Source of the DNA: Paulinella micropora
Lineage: Eukaryota; Cercozoa; Imbricatea; Euglyphida
Length of the DNA: 64,000 nt
NCBI GenBank assembly: GCA_009731375.1
Contig: BJOX01000044.1
Span: 765,616-829,615, forward strand
Direction: 5' to 3'
Shown: positions 43,249-53,287 of the stretch, piece by piece
Layout: each line of letters opens with the position of its first letter
Numbering within the stretch: the stretch's first letter is position 1
Made by a program: the position numbers and the translations under genes
Notes under the pieces: generated by a model
What the model was told of the DNA's origin: nothing
Databases searched by the model: none
The model's input: the letters and a program-made list of their open reading frames with translations, nothing else

Positions 43249-43429
43249 ATTGGACAATTAATTAGACCCTTCCTCCTCAGCTATGTCCATATTGTTATTT
43301 ATACGTTAGCAATATTCGTTACGTTAGTAGTATTATTAGTTATTAATACAGTCATTTAGAGTACCTTTTCTGGTGCTGGTGGCACTAGCTTTTTACCATT
43401 ACCATTATTACCCGTATCAGGCCGTTTCG
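43249..43429 (+). repeat. Copia 3' LTR, proximal part
   Basis: About 181 bp that is the reverse complement of 50470-50650, including attggacaattaatta, cctcctcagctatgtccata and atcaggccgtttc. About 14 differences are visible (around 8%). It breaks off at gccgtttcg, where minus-strand RT coding sequence begins. Confidence 0.85.
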
Positions 43430-43433
43430 TAGG

Positions 43434-44307
43434 TCATTTTCTGGAGGTACATCTTTTGTGTGACGTCGGAAATCCCGTTTCCCAAAATGCCATCCCTGTA
43501 TCATGGAATAACCCTTGGCCGTCCATCGGCTTTTGAACTTCAGGATCTCCCCCTGCCTCTGTGGTGGCATCAACGAACCGGCCTTCACAAATGTCTTTCT
43601 TGTCTACTAAGTCGGCTCGGACTCTCCGGAAGCAACCTTTCTCCCAGTGCGTAGCCATCTCTTCGGCTCGGGCCGCGTCGTCCCAGTACCCTAGCTCATC
43701 AGCTTGCTTCTCACTCACCCGGTCTAGTGAACGTGGCGGCATGTGCGGTCTCCGGACCGTCTGCAAGGTACTTGACGATCTCCGAGTCCAACATACGGTC
43801 TGCGGAGTCGTCATCCTCAAACTTTACCCAATGGGCTGGTCCGTTCTTCTTCTGCTTCTTAACCCATATGGGTTCACTCACGTCTTGCACCTGACCTCGT
43901 CGGACCTTGTCTCGAAAACCCACTCCATAGGTCTTCTTGGCCCAGGCCCAGCCCCACTGAGTGGCTGGGGTCTCAACCCACCTTCCCTTCAACTCCTCTA
44001 TTGTTTCCGGGTCGGGCTCGGGGGCCTCTTTCTCTGCTTTCACTGCTTCCTGTTCAGAGGTCGCCTCCTCCACTTCGCCGTCGGAATCAGAGCTGTCGAG
44101 CTCCCCCTGATCCGGGGTCTTCTTCTTGCCTCCACCGGGATCGGTCACCCCCACCCGGGGCTTTGGGACAAACAGCTGCTCAAGGTCGGCGTCTTCCACT
44201 AACGGGTCTCCCTTGAATGGCTCCAAGCTCAGGCCCTTCTTCTCCCAGAGGGGTGCAACAAGGGCCAGGCCGGCTGGTTGTCGGCAAAGTTCTTGACGTT
44301 TCGCCAT
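43434..44307 (-). pseudogene. Copia pol: integrase tail and N-terminal RT
   Basis: Frame 43711-44307 holds an acidic linker (DQGELDSSDSDGEVEEA) and VRRGQVQDVSEPIWVKKQKK. The next frames hold HWEKGCFRRVRADLVDKKDI and EILKFKSRWTAKGYSMIQGW, the copia RT entry (compare KxRLVAKGxxQxxGxD). A short ISDVTQK-like piece follows and the coding stops at the inversion breakpoint (about 43434). The rest of RT is at 21252 in the opposite orientation. Frameshifts near 43560 and 43740. Confidence 0.78.
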
Positions 44308-45026
44308 GGGAACACCCTACCTTCACACAGGATTAAATATGCGGAGTACTCCAAACTCAGCCCTAACCAGGCGGCCATGTGCGTCCGGCTCTCGTCATGT
44401 CCTAACTTGCCCTCGATGACCATGTGGCATAGACACCCAAAAGGATGAAGGTAAGCTATCCAATTCACCTTCCTTTCACGGGGCATAAGCTCAAACATCC
44501 GGACCTCACCACCGGATCGTTTCGGGAAAAGGTTGTGCAAGAGGGTAGCGTGTTGCCACGGGTATCCCAAGAGCTCATAGGGTAGCTGAGCCCTAACCAG
44601 GTTATGACGCGCTCTGCGCCAAAAGTCACGTTGGGATACTTCGGCATAGGCGTTCTTGTTGTGTTCGTTGAGGGTGTTGATCCTCTTCCTCACTCCCGTG
44701 TCCCGGACCAGCTCCTTGAAGTCAGCTGAGATATGCTCCCCGTCCACCCGGACTTCCTTCACCTTCTTGCCGCTTTGCGTCTCAAGGAAGTTTATGCATT
44801 CCCGCATAAAGCGCACTTGTGGTGCCGCGGTGCCATCCTTTAGAAGGAGGCCAAACGCATACCCGGTGTTAGCCTCGATTCCCACCATGCCGTACCAAAG
44901 CCCACCATAGAGGGGTTTGCGTAGGCACCCGGACTTGTCGAACGCCACGGCTTCAAACTTCCCTACCTGTGTCAATTGGTTGCTTGCCGGACGTGGTTCA
45001 CTTTTCCCCCTTTTGCGGCGGGACAA
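44229..45026 (-). CDS. Copia integrase
   Basis: 265-codon frame carrying the rve core. First Asp in AFDKSGC (about residue 28), second in KKVKEVRVDGEHISADF (about 95) and Glu in HNKNAYAEVSQRDFWRRARH (about 127), so a D-D-E triad with about 66 and 32 residues between. It then reads PYELLGYPWQHATLLHNLFP and HPFGCLCHMVIEGKLGHDES (typical copia integrase C-terminal region). It inserts the cDNA into the genome. The zinc-binding GAG-pre-integrase HH-CC part ends the preceding frame. There is a small frame overlap with neighbours on both sides. Confidence 0.85.
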   Translation of the reverse strand: MSRRKRGKSEPRPASNQLTQVGKFEAVAFDKSGCLRKPLYGGLWYGMVGIEANTGYAFGLLLKDGTAAPQVRFMRECINFLETQSGKKVKEVRVDGEHISADFKELVRDTGVRKRINTLNEHNKNAYAEVSQRDFWRRARHNLVRAQLPYELLGYPWQHATLLHNLFPKRSGGEVRMFELMPRERKVNWIAYLHPFGCLCHMVIEGKLGHDESRTHMAAWLGLSLEYSAYLILCEGRVFPWRNVKNFADNQPAWPLLHPSGRRRA

Positions 45027-46921
45027 TCCTTACACTCTTTTACCGCTTGCTCATGGGTGTTGTCACCCACTATCTTGATCCCGTACGCTTCACTGATGAG
45101 GCGCTGCATGCCGCTTCCGGGCCCTCCGAACTTCTGAAAAAGTTGTTCACTAGTCAACTCCGTGACCTTAGCCATCTCCTTTCCAAAGAAAGCTCTAGCC
45201 TCAATCTTATCCGCAGCCAGCTCTTGGTCGGTGGACGTCACGAAACGCCACACTCTGTCCTTGGCGTCTAGGTAAAGGACCCCGGCCTTAAGCTCTGGGG
45301 AAATGTCCGGTATCGGGGCCTTAGTGATGTATCCCTCTTCCTTCTTGTTGAGAACTACACTGTAACCTTCCTTAGCTAACTGAGGCCCGGAGACTAGTAA
45401 GGTTTCATCTATGTTGGGGCTAACCCACACACTACCTAGATGTAACCTGTTCTTTTCCCCCTTTCCGTTCACGGTCGTCATGTCTAATGAGCCCTTCTTA
45501 GTCACGGTGGTCTCCCCATTGACCGTATCTACCCGTTTCATCCCTCGCTGAATGTTGAACAAGCGTTGTTCAGCTCCGGCCGGCACAAAGTGCAACGTAG
45601 CTCCCGAATCGAACATGGGGTCTTTGTCCACACTCCGTCCTAGGAGGGCTTGTTCTGCTAGCCGGATACCCAAAGCCATATATCCGCGTTCGGTCATGAA
45701 ACGAACTAGGTCGTCAACCGGGTCAGCTTCTCCCTCGGCTTCCGGCAAACTTGCGTATTCCTTCTCTAGTACGCTCTCACCGCCTACCACCCTTTCTCGG
45801 ACTCTGAACGGCTTAGTACGAGGTTGAAACCCGACGGCACTATTTGCTGCTGCTCCTTCTACGGCCCAATGTCTCGGCCATCTAGGCTTGTTCATGGGAT
45901 ACTCGCTCCCCTGCGCCCAGTCGTACAACAACCTAGTCCATTCTCCCCACCTGTTCCGGAAGTCGGCTTCATCTTTTTCTTCCTCACCGATCAACGCCGG
46001 ACGATGCAACCGGCGCATCTCCTCTTGCTGCTCCGCCACGGCTCGGAGTCGACTCTCCCGCTCTCCGGTACCTAGTCGGGTAGGACTATCAGGCTCAGCT
46101 AAGGTTGAGGGGGCCGTAGACGGACCGGTACTAGTAGTAGGGGGTAACAGGGAAGTCACCTTTCGGTCTGCAGGGGGTAGCGTCTTAGCATGGGACGCAA
46201 ACCAGGGCATCCCACTCACGGAGGCTCGGACCGTCTCAAGGAAGCCAAACGCACGAGCGCCCACTGACCTACGCCTATTGCTTGGGCTGGTGGAGGGCGT
46301 AGTCACCGGATTGCTATCGGTCCCGGCGGTAGCATCCCCACCACCGGGGTCTGCATCAGCACTAGGGTCGGGACCTATGGGGGACGGCACCCTTACCGGA
46401 GCTCTACCCACGTCCCCATCTCTAGCCGGGGACTCTTCACCTTCACGCTCCCCCTCCCCATCGGATTCCGAGGAAGGATCGGCATCGGGCTGCATCTCCG
46501 GGGGCTCATCTTCCACGTCCGCCAAACCATCGGGTTGGTAGTCCTCCGGGCCGGGCCTCACCTTCACCCCATGTACCTTTTCCCTTTTTGCTTTGAGTAA
46601 AGATTTCAGGTTTTGGCTCATGATACCACTACCAGCCTCAGCCGGCTCGGCCTTTGAACCAATCTCAACCTTCGGGGCAGGTACCGCTGACGGCCCGCTC
46701 GCCCCGCTAGGTCTACCCTTACTCTCTCCACGGGGGATGGGTGCTACCGGACGGAGGGGAGTACCCTTCACCTCCTGGGTACGTACCGGCACCGATGCTA
46801 CGGGCGGGGGCACAACTCCCCCACGAGAGGGGGATACCCCACCTCTGAAGTACATATGCCGTCGCTTGGGCACCGGCCTGAGGTTCATGTTGGCGGTACA
46901 CCTTCCGCCATGAGGGTACAC
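44972..46921 (-). CDS. Copia protease and pre-integrase region
   Basis: 649 codons. The N-terminal two-thirds are Pro/Ser/acidic linker. The aspartic protease active site is MFDSGATLHFVP (about residue 436), followed by VDTVNGETTVTKKGSLDM and LHLGSVWVSPNIDETLLVSG, as in copia PR. The C-terminus has the pre-integrase zinc motif (LISEAYGIKIVGDNTHEQAV then ECKDCPAAKG). The protease cuts the Gag-Pol polyprotein. The gag-pol junction upstream passes through 46719-47132 in the frame of gag after a stop, with one shift near 46880. Confidence 0.85.
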   Translation of the reverse strand: MYPHGGRCTANMNLRPVPKRRHMYFRGGVSPSRGGVVPPPVASVPVRTQEVKGTPLRPVAPIPRGESKGRPSGASGPSAVPAPKVEIGSKAEPAEAGSGIMSQNLKSLLKAKREKVHGVKVRPGPEDYQPDGLADVEDEPPEMQPDADPSSESDGEGEREGEESPARDGDVGRAPVRVPSPIGPDPSADADPGGGDATAGTDSNPVTTPSTSPSNRRRSVGARAFGFLETVRASVSGMPWFASHAKTLPPADRKVTSLLPPTTSTGPSTAPSTLAEPDSPTRLGTGERESRLRAVAEQQEEMRRLHRPALIGEEEKDEADFRNRWGEWTRLLYDWAQGSEYPMNKPRWPRHWAVEGAAANSAVGFQPRTKPFRVRERVVGGESVLEKEYASLPEAEGEADPVDDLVRFMTERGYMALGIRLAEQALLGRSVDKDPMFDSGATLHFVPAGAEQRLFNIQRGMKRVDTVNGETTVTKKGSLDMTTVNGKGEKNRLHLGSVWVSPNIDETLLVSGPQLAKEGYSVVLNKKEEGYITKAPIPDISPELKAGVLYLDAKDRVWRFVTSTDQELAADKIEARAFFGKEMAKVTELTSEQLFQKFGGPGSGMQRLISEAYGIKIVGDNTHEQAVKECKDCPAAKGGKVNHVRQATN

Positions 46922-47168
46922 CAGACGCCTCCCATGTTACTGGTTGTCGGCTAATGACCCACTCGGTAAACTGTCCGGGTTCACGGGGCTTTGCATAGTG
47001 GATGGGCAAAAGGGACCGGTTCCACGGGATACCCCGCTTCGCGGCTTCGTGTCTCACAATGGCCTCAACCATTAGGGGATGACTCCCACTTTTGATTTGG
47101 GCTTCTAACTCACGTTCCCGCATCTCGCACATTAGAGGTAGATGATCCCTTCGAGCTATGTCGGCTGC

Positions 47169-48521
47169 TCACCGGCGCAAAGCATTTTCTCTCTCTTGCT
47201 TGGCTCGCTGGTACTGATGCTCAACGCAATAGTTGCTATCGATGAGAGTGGCTGCCTTAATCCTAAGGCTGTTGAAGGGAGACTCAAGGTCCTTTAACCG
47301 GGCTACGCACCGGCGCTTTCCTTCCGCTACTCCATGGCACCGCCCCTCATTCATCTTATCTATGTCGGCGTCGTCCTCAAGCAAGATCTCAAGACTGTTC
47401 TCGTCCTCCGGTGGTATGACCGGTTCGGGAAGGTTTGCACCCCCGGGTTTAGCCATGAGGGCTTTGTCTTTCGACTTGCCGGTTAGGAACTTTACCATCT
47501 GAGCTAAGGCTATGCCCGGCTCCTCATCCTCGGAGTCATCGCTATCACTCCCCCCTTTTGAGCCTTTTGCTGCCTCGCCCTTCTCCTTTCGGCTTTTGTC
47601 CGGGCACTTGCTCAACTTGTGCTTGCCCCCGCACAACCGGCACTTCTTGCTGCACTTACCGGCGATGTGCCCCTTTTCGAAGCAGTTAAAGCACTTTGGC
47701 CCCTTGCTCTTCTCGCTCTTCTTGCTTTTCTCCCCCTTGGGGGTGTCTGTCGGTTTGGGAGGGGTCTTCTTGGCTTTAGTGGGGTCATGCTCAAACCTAC
47801 ATTTGTCGGCCCATCTACACTCCCCCTGTTTGTCCCACAAGAAACACACCCCTCTCACCTTCCCTCCAACATGGAGGTAGCGGCAGGAGGCCCCACGAGT
47901 GCATTTGCCTTCCTTGCTGAAGAGCCAGCACTCGTCCTTGGGTTTCCCTTTTCCGGCCTTGCGAGCTGCCAAACCTTTCTCTGTGGAACTAGTCACTTTG
48001 GCCCGGTCAAACTTCTTGTCTAGCTCCAGGGCACGATCTTGCACGAACCTCCACCAGGAGGCAAAGTCCCACTTGAACTGCTTACGGTTCAGTTCAGCCA
48101 TTTCAACCCAGACTTGCCAAGCTTTCTTCACCCTAGAGTCAGATTGCTTTGGGCCCACTAACGCATCCTTCACTATTTGCTGCATCCGGTCATCGGTTGG
48201 GGCTTGGCCATAATCAGCCAACCAGTCTCTCCTAGCGTTCAAGTCTACACACTGACCGACGTACTGTTGCTTACTCGTAAAGAGGAAGTCATTCAGTTCC
48301 TTCACCTTGTCCTGAACATCAGAGGGGTCGGCTTTCTTGTACCGGGCTAGCAGTCTGTCCCACAGTGCTTTAGGGTTTTGGCCAAAGGTCAGTTTCTCCG
48401 GATCAGCTAAGTCACGCACTAGACTTTTCGCCTCACCACCGAGCATGTCATAGATGATATTGAACACCCTCTCTTTTTGCTTGCTCATCTCAGCAAGTAC
48501 ACTAGCGTCATAGGCTATCAC
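47169..48521 (-). CDS. Copia gag with two CCCH fingers and a CCHC knuckle
   Basis: 450 codons. The N-terminal helical gag region (AYDASVLAEMSKQKERVFNI, ALWDRLLARYKKADPSDVQD) is the copia UBN2-like fold. Two CCCH fingers of C-x8-C-x5-C-x3-H type follow: CWLFSKEGKCTRGASCRYLH (about 197-217) and CFLWDKQGECRWADKCRFEH (about 220-242). Then come a basic stretch and a classic knuckle CFNCFEKGHIAGKC (about 275-289) with CRLCGGKHKLSKC after it. Knuckles bind element RNA; paired CCCH fingers, common in host mRNA-binding proteins, are unusual in copia gag as far as I know. A downstream acidic segment and a Cys-containing tail (CHGVAEGKRRC) end the frame at TGA/TAG 47169. Confidence 0.85.
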   Translation of the reverse strand: MIAYDASVLAEMSKQKERVFNIIYDMLGGEAKSLVRDLADPEKLTFGQNPKALWDRLLARYKKADPSDVQDKVKELNDFLFTSKQQYVGQCVDLNARRDWLADYGQAPTDDRMQQIVKDALVGPKQSDSRVKKAWQVWVEMAELNRKQFKWDFASWWRFVQDRALELDKKFDRAKVTSSTEKGLAARKAGKGKPKDECWLFSKEGKCTRGASCRYLHVGGKVRGVCFLWDKQGECRWADKCRFEHDPTKAKKTPPKPTDTPKGEKSKKSEKSKGPKCFNCFEKGHIAGKCSKKCRLCGGKHKLSKCPDKSRKEKGEAAKGSKGGSDSDDSEDEEPGIALAQMVKFLTGKSKDKALMAKPGGANLPEPVIPPEDENSLEILLEDDADIDKMNEGRCHGVAEGKRRCVARLKDLESPFNSLRIKAATLIDSNYCVEHQYQRAKQERENALRR

Positions 48522-48622
48522 CTGTCGTGTCAGTGCGCCAGCACGATCAGCACCCCCTAGTGGGGTTTTGACCTTAGAGGGGTCCGTCTGTCCTCGGGAG
48601 GCCCCGCTCTTGCTGTCGCCCT

Positions 48623-49177
48623 CTAAGTCTGAGCCCTTGCCAGTTGACAGCCTATGTTTGTCAGTGCTAGCATACCCACTAGAGTAGAGGTCAGAGGTGT
48701 GCCGGTCTTCATCTTCCTCCTCCTCCTCCTTTCCCTCTTCAGTCTCAGTGGTTGGTTTATCCTTCGGACGCCAAAGACCGGTTTGTAACGCTTGACTGGG
48801 GTTTTCTGTCCTTCTTCTACCCCCAACGCCTCCTCAAGGTTTGAAGCTTCCTGTTTGGGGTTGGGCATAGGCCACAGGCGAGTAGAACCCTTGGCTTTGT
48901 CCTCGAAGTATTCCTTTACTACTTCTTCGTCCAAGTCAGCCCAATCATTCCACTCTGCTACCTCTTCCCAAGCTAGTATAAAGGGGGGCACCTCCCTACC
49001 CTTAAGCTGTATCCCTAATACGTTTTCGCGATGTACATATTGTTTGTGGGCGTCAGCACCCTGCAGCACTTCCTTAGGGGCCTTAGCATTACAGCTTTGC
49101 ACTACCTGCCTATGCAATAGGATCCATGCCTCTTTTCCGGTGAACGTAATCTTATTGTCTGTCTTACTAGTAGTCAT
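48623..49177 (-). pseudogene. Copia gag N-terminal region
   Basis: 184 codons from ATG 49177: KITFTGKEAWILLHRQVVQS, then HRENVLGIQLKGREVPPFIL and EEVAEWNDWADLDEEVVKEY. It is in another frame from 47169-48521; a shift between about 48800 and 48560 separates the two halves (the last ~50 codons, Arg/Lys-rich, are probably out of frame). Begins directly after the leader, so the ATG is the likely gag start. Confidence 0.65.
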
Positions 49178-50287
49178 TTCTAACCACCGTCAGTCTTGAA
49201 CAGACACACGCTCCACACACACACACTTACACACAGCACACAGCTATGCTCTCTACTTGCCAAATAGAGATAGGGTCACGCTATGCTTACGCTGTTCTGA
49301 TGGCACAGACACAGGCAAGCAACCACACACACTCCCACACAGAGAGAACACAACAGAGGCCACGAGCAGACTCTCACACACACTACACATAATAGTGTTT
49401 GCTTGTCCACACCACCCTTTACTCTCTCTCTCTCTCTCTCTCTCTTCAACCACGTGTGTTACCACTGACTCTAATGCTCAAACTACACTGAAGCTACCTC
49501 AGCTACCACCTATGATAGCTTTCCACCTACTAGCAGCTCTATCTGCAAAGTCAGTTCTTCAACCTACCTAGGTTTGTAGTTGTTTTGGTACAACCACCTA
49601 AACACTCACCTTTCGCTCCTCCCCTCGTGTCCTATGCACGGTTCTTGAACAGAGCTCACGACCTCACCACACCTCTCTCTCACTCCTCACACAGTCTTAA
49701 CAGCGACACAAGGAGTAGATGCGATGATGCAGTACGAATGCGACAATAACTTTGCTGTGTAAGCTGTTGTGACCCGTGGGCCCGGCGGGGCTGCTCAATC
49801 CCGCCAGTTACCACGGCAAAGCACAACTGGCCTACTGCTCAACAATAACTTTGTAAGGTAAACTGTTGTGTCCCGCGCTAGCGGATGCTCAATCCCGACT
49901 GGCACCACGGGAAAGCACGACTTGTCTACTGCTTTGTACTCGGGCATTGCTACTTGTTGTGTCAGTGGTCGTGGTTGCTCAATCCCAACTGACACCACGT
50001 CCGACACAACTGGCCACGTCACCGAGCTGACAAAAGCACAACAATTTTAGGAGGCTCACCCTTCCCGCACTGCAGCCTGTACGTTTCGGTGTCTTGCTCT
50101 CTGTCCTGTCCCCCACCTTGCACTTGCACTGCACACTAGCAAAGCAGGTCGTGGGTAGTGTCTACAGTGATCAGCTGTAGCCACACAATTGAAAATGCGC
50201 ACTTTCCAGTGTAATGGTGTCACTTAAGGTGGACCCCTCACCCCTTTAACGAAGGTTCTCCTCTGCGATCCGTTGCATAGGTCACGC
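49178..50287 (-). other. Copia 5' leader with tandem repeats
   Basis: Non-coding stretch between the primer-binding site and gag. Contains (CA)n-rich DNA (49200-49400), (CT)18-20 at about 49422-49444, and three ~100-bp repeats (starts about 49742, 49844 and 49940). Each repeat has a tgctcaatccc core followed by a (c/a)ctggcaccacg-like arm; the third forms a GTGTCAGT/ACTGACAC stem (about 49958-49994). They may be packaging or translation-control structures; this is inference. Confidence 0.6.
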
Positions 50288-50305
50288 TCCAAGGCTCGAT
50301 AACCA
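50288..50305 (-). promoter_or_regulatory. Putative primer-binding site
   Basis: On the minus strand TGGTTATCGAGCC follows the LTR directly. Read on the plus strand it ends in ...GCTCGATAACCA, as a tRNA 3' end does. Which tRNA is not determined. Confidence 0.55.
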
Positions 50306-50650
50306 GTTGGGAGAAAACCCTCGCGACTTCTGCAAACGGCGGGTGATCGGAACTCGGGGCGTCCCCCTACTACCTGCCAACTGCTTCCCACGTAAAAGAA
50401 TGTAACAATACTGAACGATTCCCGCCAGTCTAACTAGCGACGTCACACAACTTCAAAGATGTATCTCTGAAACGGCCTGATATGGGCAAGACTGGTAATG
50501 GTAAAACACTAGTGCCACCAGTATCAGAAAAGATACTCTAAATGACTGTATTAATAACTAATAATACTACTAACGTAACGAATATTGCTAACGTATAAAA
50601 TAGCAATATGGACATAGCTGAGGAGGAAGAATATAATTAATTGTCCAATG
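50306..50650 (-). repeat. Copia 5' LTR
   Basis: About 345 bp. Minus-strand ends are (C)ATTGGACAATTAATTA... and ...TTTTCTCCCAAC, imperfect versions of the usual copia TGTTGG...CCAACA ends. The two parts of the broken 3' LTR (43249-43429 and 21128-21251) together match it except for a short gap at the breakpoint. Confidence 0.85.
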
Positions 50651-50655
50651 CCGTT
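50651..50655. repeat. Candidate target-site duplication CCGTT (right)
   Basis: CCGTT directly outside the LTR edge ttgtccaatg, matching 21122-21126. Confidence 0.5.
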
Positions 50656-51190
50656 AGCCTCCGCTGCCGAAATTCACTGAAGGCGAGTCGGAGTCGTACC
50701 TGCCCGGGCCCTTCCGACGGTTCTGACTCTGTACTATTGTCAGTATCAGGCCAGTGTCCGTAAATAACGATAAATTTGGCGACAAAGTGGCCACTAAAAA
50801 GGCTGGTAACTGTTGGCCTTTCATGAATTCAAATACTATTAATAGATGAATATTAATAGAATTCAGGATGTACGGACTTTGGGGCTGTAACTCAGACTCT
50901 GAAGAGCTAGGGGTTAAATATAGAGACGTCGGAAGCCTGACGGTTTGGGAATTTCTCGGAATTTCATGCAAACACTGACGGGAAGTTATTGCACAGGTTT
51001 TCAATGGTTTTAAGACTTCGAATCCTTGCAGCGCGTAAGGGCGAGTGGGATGTACAAGAGGGTTGAACGAAAGGAAAAAGCAGAGTAAATGGCAACAATT
51101 ATAATTTGGGTTTGTTTGCACGAGTGTACATAGATACATTGTCTGCAAATGCTAGTATATATCATTTATGCTTTTCTAGATACATAATAT
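50656..51190. other. Unassigned flank
   Basis: About 530 bases of ordinary-complexity DNA. A minus-strand open frame (50654-51148, 164 codons) has no recognised domain and partly overlaps the target duplication. I see no gene I can support. Confidence 0.4.
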
Positions 51191-51196
51191 GCAGCA

Positions 51197-51671
51197 CTGT
51201 GTATGTATGTATGTATGTATGTATGCATGCATGTATGTATGCAGCATGCATCATGTATGTATGTATGGTTGTATGTATGTATGTATGTATGCATGCATGT
51301 ATGCATGTAAGCAGGTAGATAGGTAGATAGGTAGGCAAGCATGCAGGTAGGCAGGTAGGCAGGTACGTAAGTATGTAAGTAGGCAGGCAGGAAAACAAGT
51401 AAAACACGTATGTGTACGCACGCATGTGCATGCTTACGTGCATATCTATCTGTCGGTCTGCGTTGGTCCTGTCTGCCTTTATGCTTATTGTTTTTTACAT
51501 TGCTGTTATATGCGCAAGAACGTATCCCATGTGTCTATGTCTGTGGTTCAAGATATAATAAAGGCTTGCCTGTCTGTTCATAGATAAAGTCGAGAGGTAA
51601 AGAAACACCAGACAGTGAGAAAAAGGGGAGGAGTGAGTAAAGCGGGGGGGGGGGGGGGGGGGGGGGGGGGG
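51197..51671. repeat. (TGTA)n/(GGCA)n microsatellite and poly-G before a gap
   Basis: (GTAT)n with TGCA variants (51198-51310), (GGTA)/(GGCA)n to 51395, ordinary DNA to 51640, then a run of G (51642-51671) that ends at a 648-N gap (51672-52319). Confidence 0.9.
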
Positions 51672-52319
51672 NNNNNNNNNNNNNNNNNNNNNNNNNNNNN
51701 NNNNNNNNNNNNNNNNNNNNNNNNNNNNNNNNNNNNNNNNNNNNNNNNNNNNNNNNNNNNNNNNNNNNNNNNNNNNNNNNNNNNNNNNNNNNNNNNNNNN
51801 NNNNNNNNNNNNNNNNNNNNNNNNNNNNNNNNNNNNNNNNNNNNNNNNNNNNNNNNNNNNNNNNNNNNNNNNNNNNNNNNNNNNNNNNNNNNNNNNNNNN
51901 NNNNNNNNNNNNNNNNNNNNNNNNNNNNNNNNNNNNNNNNNNNNNNNNNNNNNNNNNNNNNNNNNNNNNNNNNNNNNNNNNNNNNNNNNNNNNNNNNNNN
52001 NNNNNNNNNNNNNNNNNNNNNNNNNNNNNNNNNNNNNNNNNNNNNNNNNNNNNNNNNNNNNNNNNNNNNNNNNNNNNNNNNNNNNNNNNNNNNNNNNNNN
52101 NNNNNNNNNNNNNNNNNNNNNNNNNNNNNNNNNNNNNNNNNNNNNNNNNNNNNNNNNNNNNNNNNNNNNNNNNNNNNNNNNNNNNNNNNNNNNNNNNNNN
52201 NNNNNNNNNNNNNNNNNNNNNNNNNNNNNNNNNNNNNNNNNNNNNNNNNNNNNNNNNNNNNNNNNNNNNNNNNNNNNNNNNNNNNNNNNNNNNNNNNNNN
52301 NNNNNNNNNNNNNNNNNNN

Positions 52320-52366
<47 letters not shown>

Positions 52367-52439
52367 TCACAGTCGGTGCGCCTGAGGAGGAGGAGAGAGA
52401 GAGAGAGAGAGAAACCTCACAGTCGGTGCGCCTGAGGAG

Positions 52440-52484
<45 letters not shown>

Positions 52485-52533
52485 TCACAGTCGGCGCGCC
52501 TGAGGAAGTGCGTTGTGTTCATTTGTAGATTCA

Positions 52534-52574
<41 letters not shown>

Positions 52575-52619
52575 AGTCGGTGCGCCTGAGGAAGTGCGTT
52601 GTGTTCATTTGTAGATTAA

Positions 52620-52662
<43 letters not shown>

Positions 52663-52740
52663 AGTCGGTGCGCCTGAGGAAGTGCGTTGTGTTCATTTGT
52701 AGATTCACCTGTGAGAGAGAGAGAGAGAGAGAGAGAGGGG
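52320..52740. repeat. Composite minisatellite: (GA)n alternating with a unique core
   Basis: (GA)n alternates with the core cagtcggtgcgcctgagga. Three early units end in (gga)2gga and three later units continue agtgcgttgtgttcatttgtagatt(c/a)acct(a/g)tg before the next (GA)n. Core length grows from about 30 to about 55 bases along the array. Confidence 0.9.
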
Positions 52741-52767
52741 GAGGAGGAGGAGGAGGAGGAGGAGGAG

Positions 52768-52799
<32 letters not shown>

Positions 52800-52895
52800 A
52801 GAAGAAGAAGAAGAAGAAGAGGAGGAGGAGGAGGAGCATGATGATGATGAGGAGGAGGAGAAAGAAGAAGAAGAAAAGAAGAAGAAGAAGAAGGA

Positions 52896-52929
<34 letters not shown>

Positions 52930-53051
52930 GAGAGAAAGGAAGGAAGAGATGAACACTCATCGAAAAGGAGAAACCATTAGTGATATATATATATACATAC
53001 ACACATACATGTATATATACATATGTATACATACATATATATATATATATT

Positions 53052-53090
<39 letters not shown>

Positions 53091-53160
53091 TGTGTGTCTG
53101 TGTGTGAGAGAGAGAGATAGAGAGAGAGGGTAGAGGGGGGGGGGGGGGGGGGGGGGGGGG
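52741..53160. repeat. (GGA)n/(GAA)n, (AT)n, (GA)n and poly-G
   Basis: Purine triplet repeats to about 52945, AT-rich (TATA)n at 52980-53068, (GA)n/(GT)n to 53127, and a G run (about 53128-53160) next to the 10-N gap at 53165-53174. Confidence 0.9.
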
Positions 53161-53189
53161 AATANNNNNNNNNNCAGTGGCGATTATGC

Positions 53190-53252
53190 CCACATCCTTC
53201 AGCGCCCGTACTTCGATGAACAAATCCTTGGGAGGCGTCAAATCCTGTGCAA

Positions 53253-53287
<35 letters not shown>

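Larger units (their letters stand above)
21127..50650 (-). mobile_element. Copia-type LTR retrotransposon with internal inversion and nested LINE
   Basis: Minus-strand order from the right: 5' LTR (50650-50306), primer-binding site, leader, gag, protease, integrase, N-terminal RT (to about 43434). Then the orientation flips: 43429 down to about 21252 carries, on the plus strand, C-terminal RT, RNase H, polypurine tract and the first ~181 bp of the 3' LTR. Then 21251-21128 is the remaining ~124 bp of the 3' LTR in minus orientation. The two LTR halves cover nearly complementary parts of the LTR, and the two RT halves cover complementary parts of RT, so one inversion inside one element explains everything. 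Without the nested LINE and its 543-bp duplication the element would be about 9.4 kb. Confidence 0.8.
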
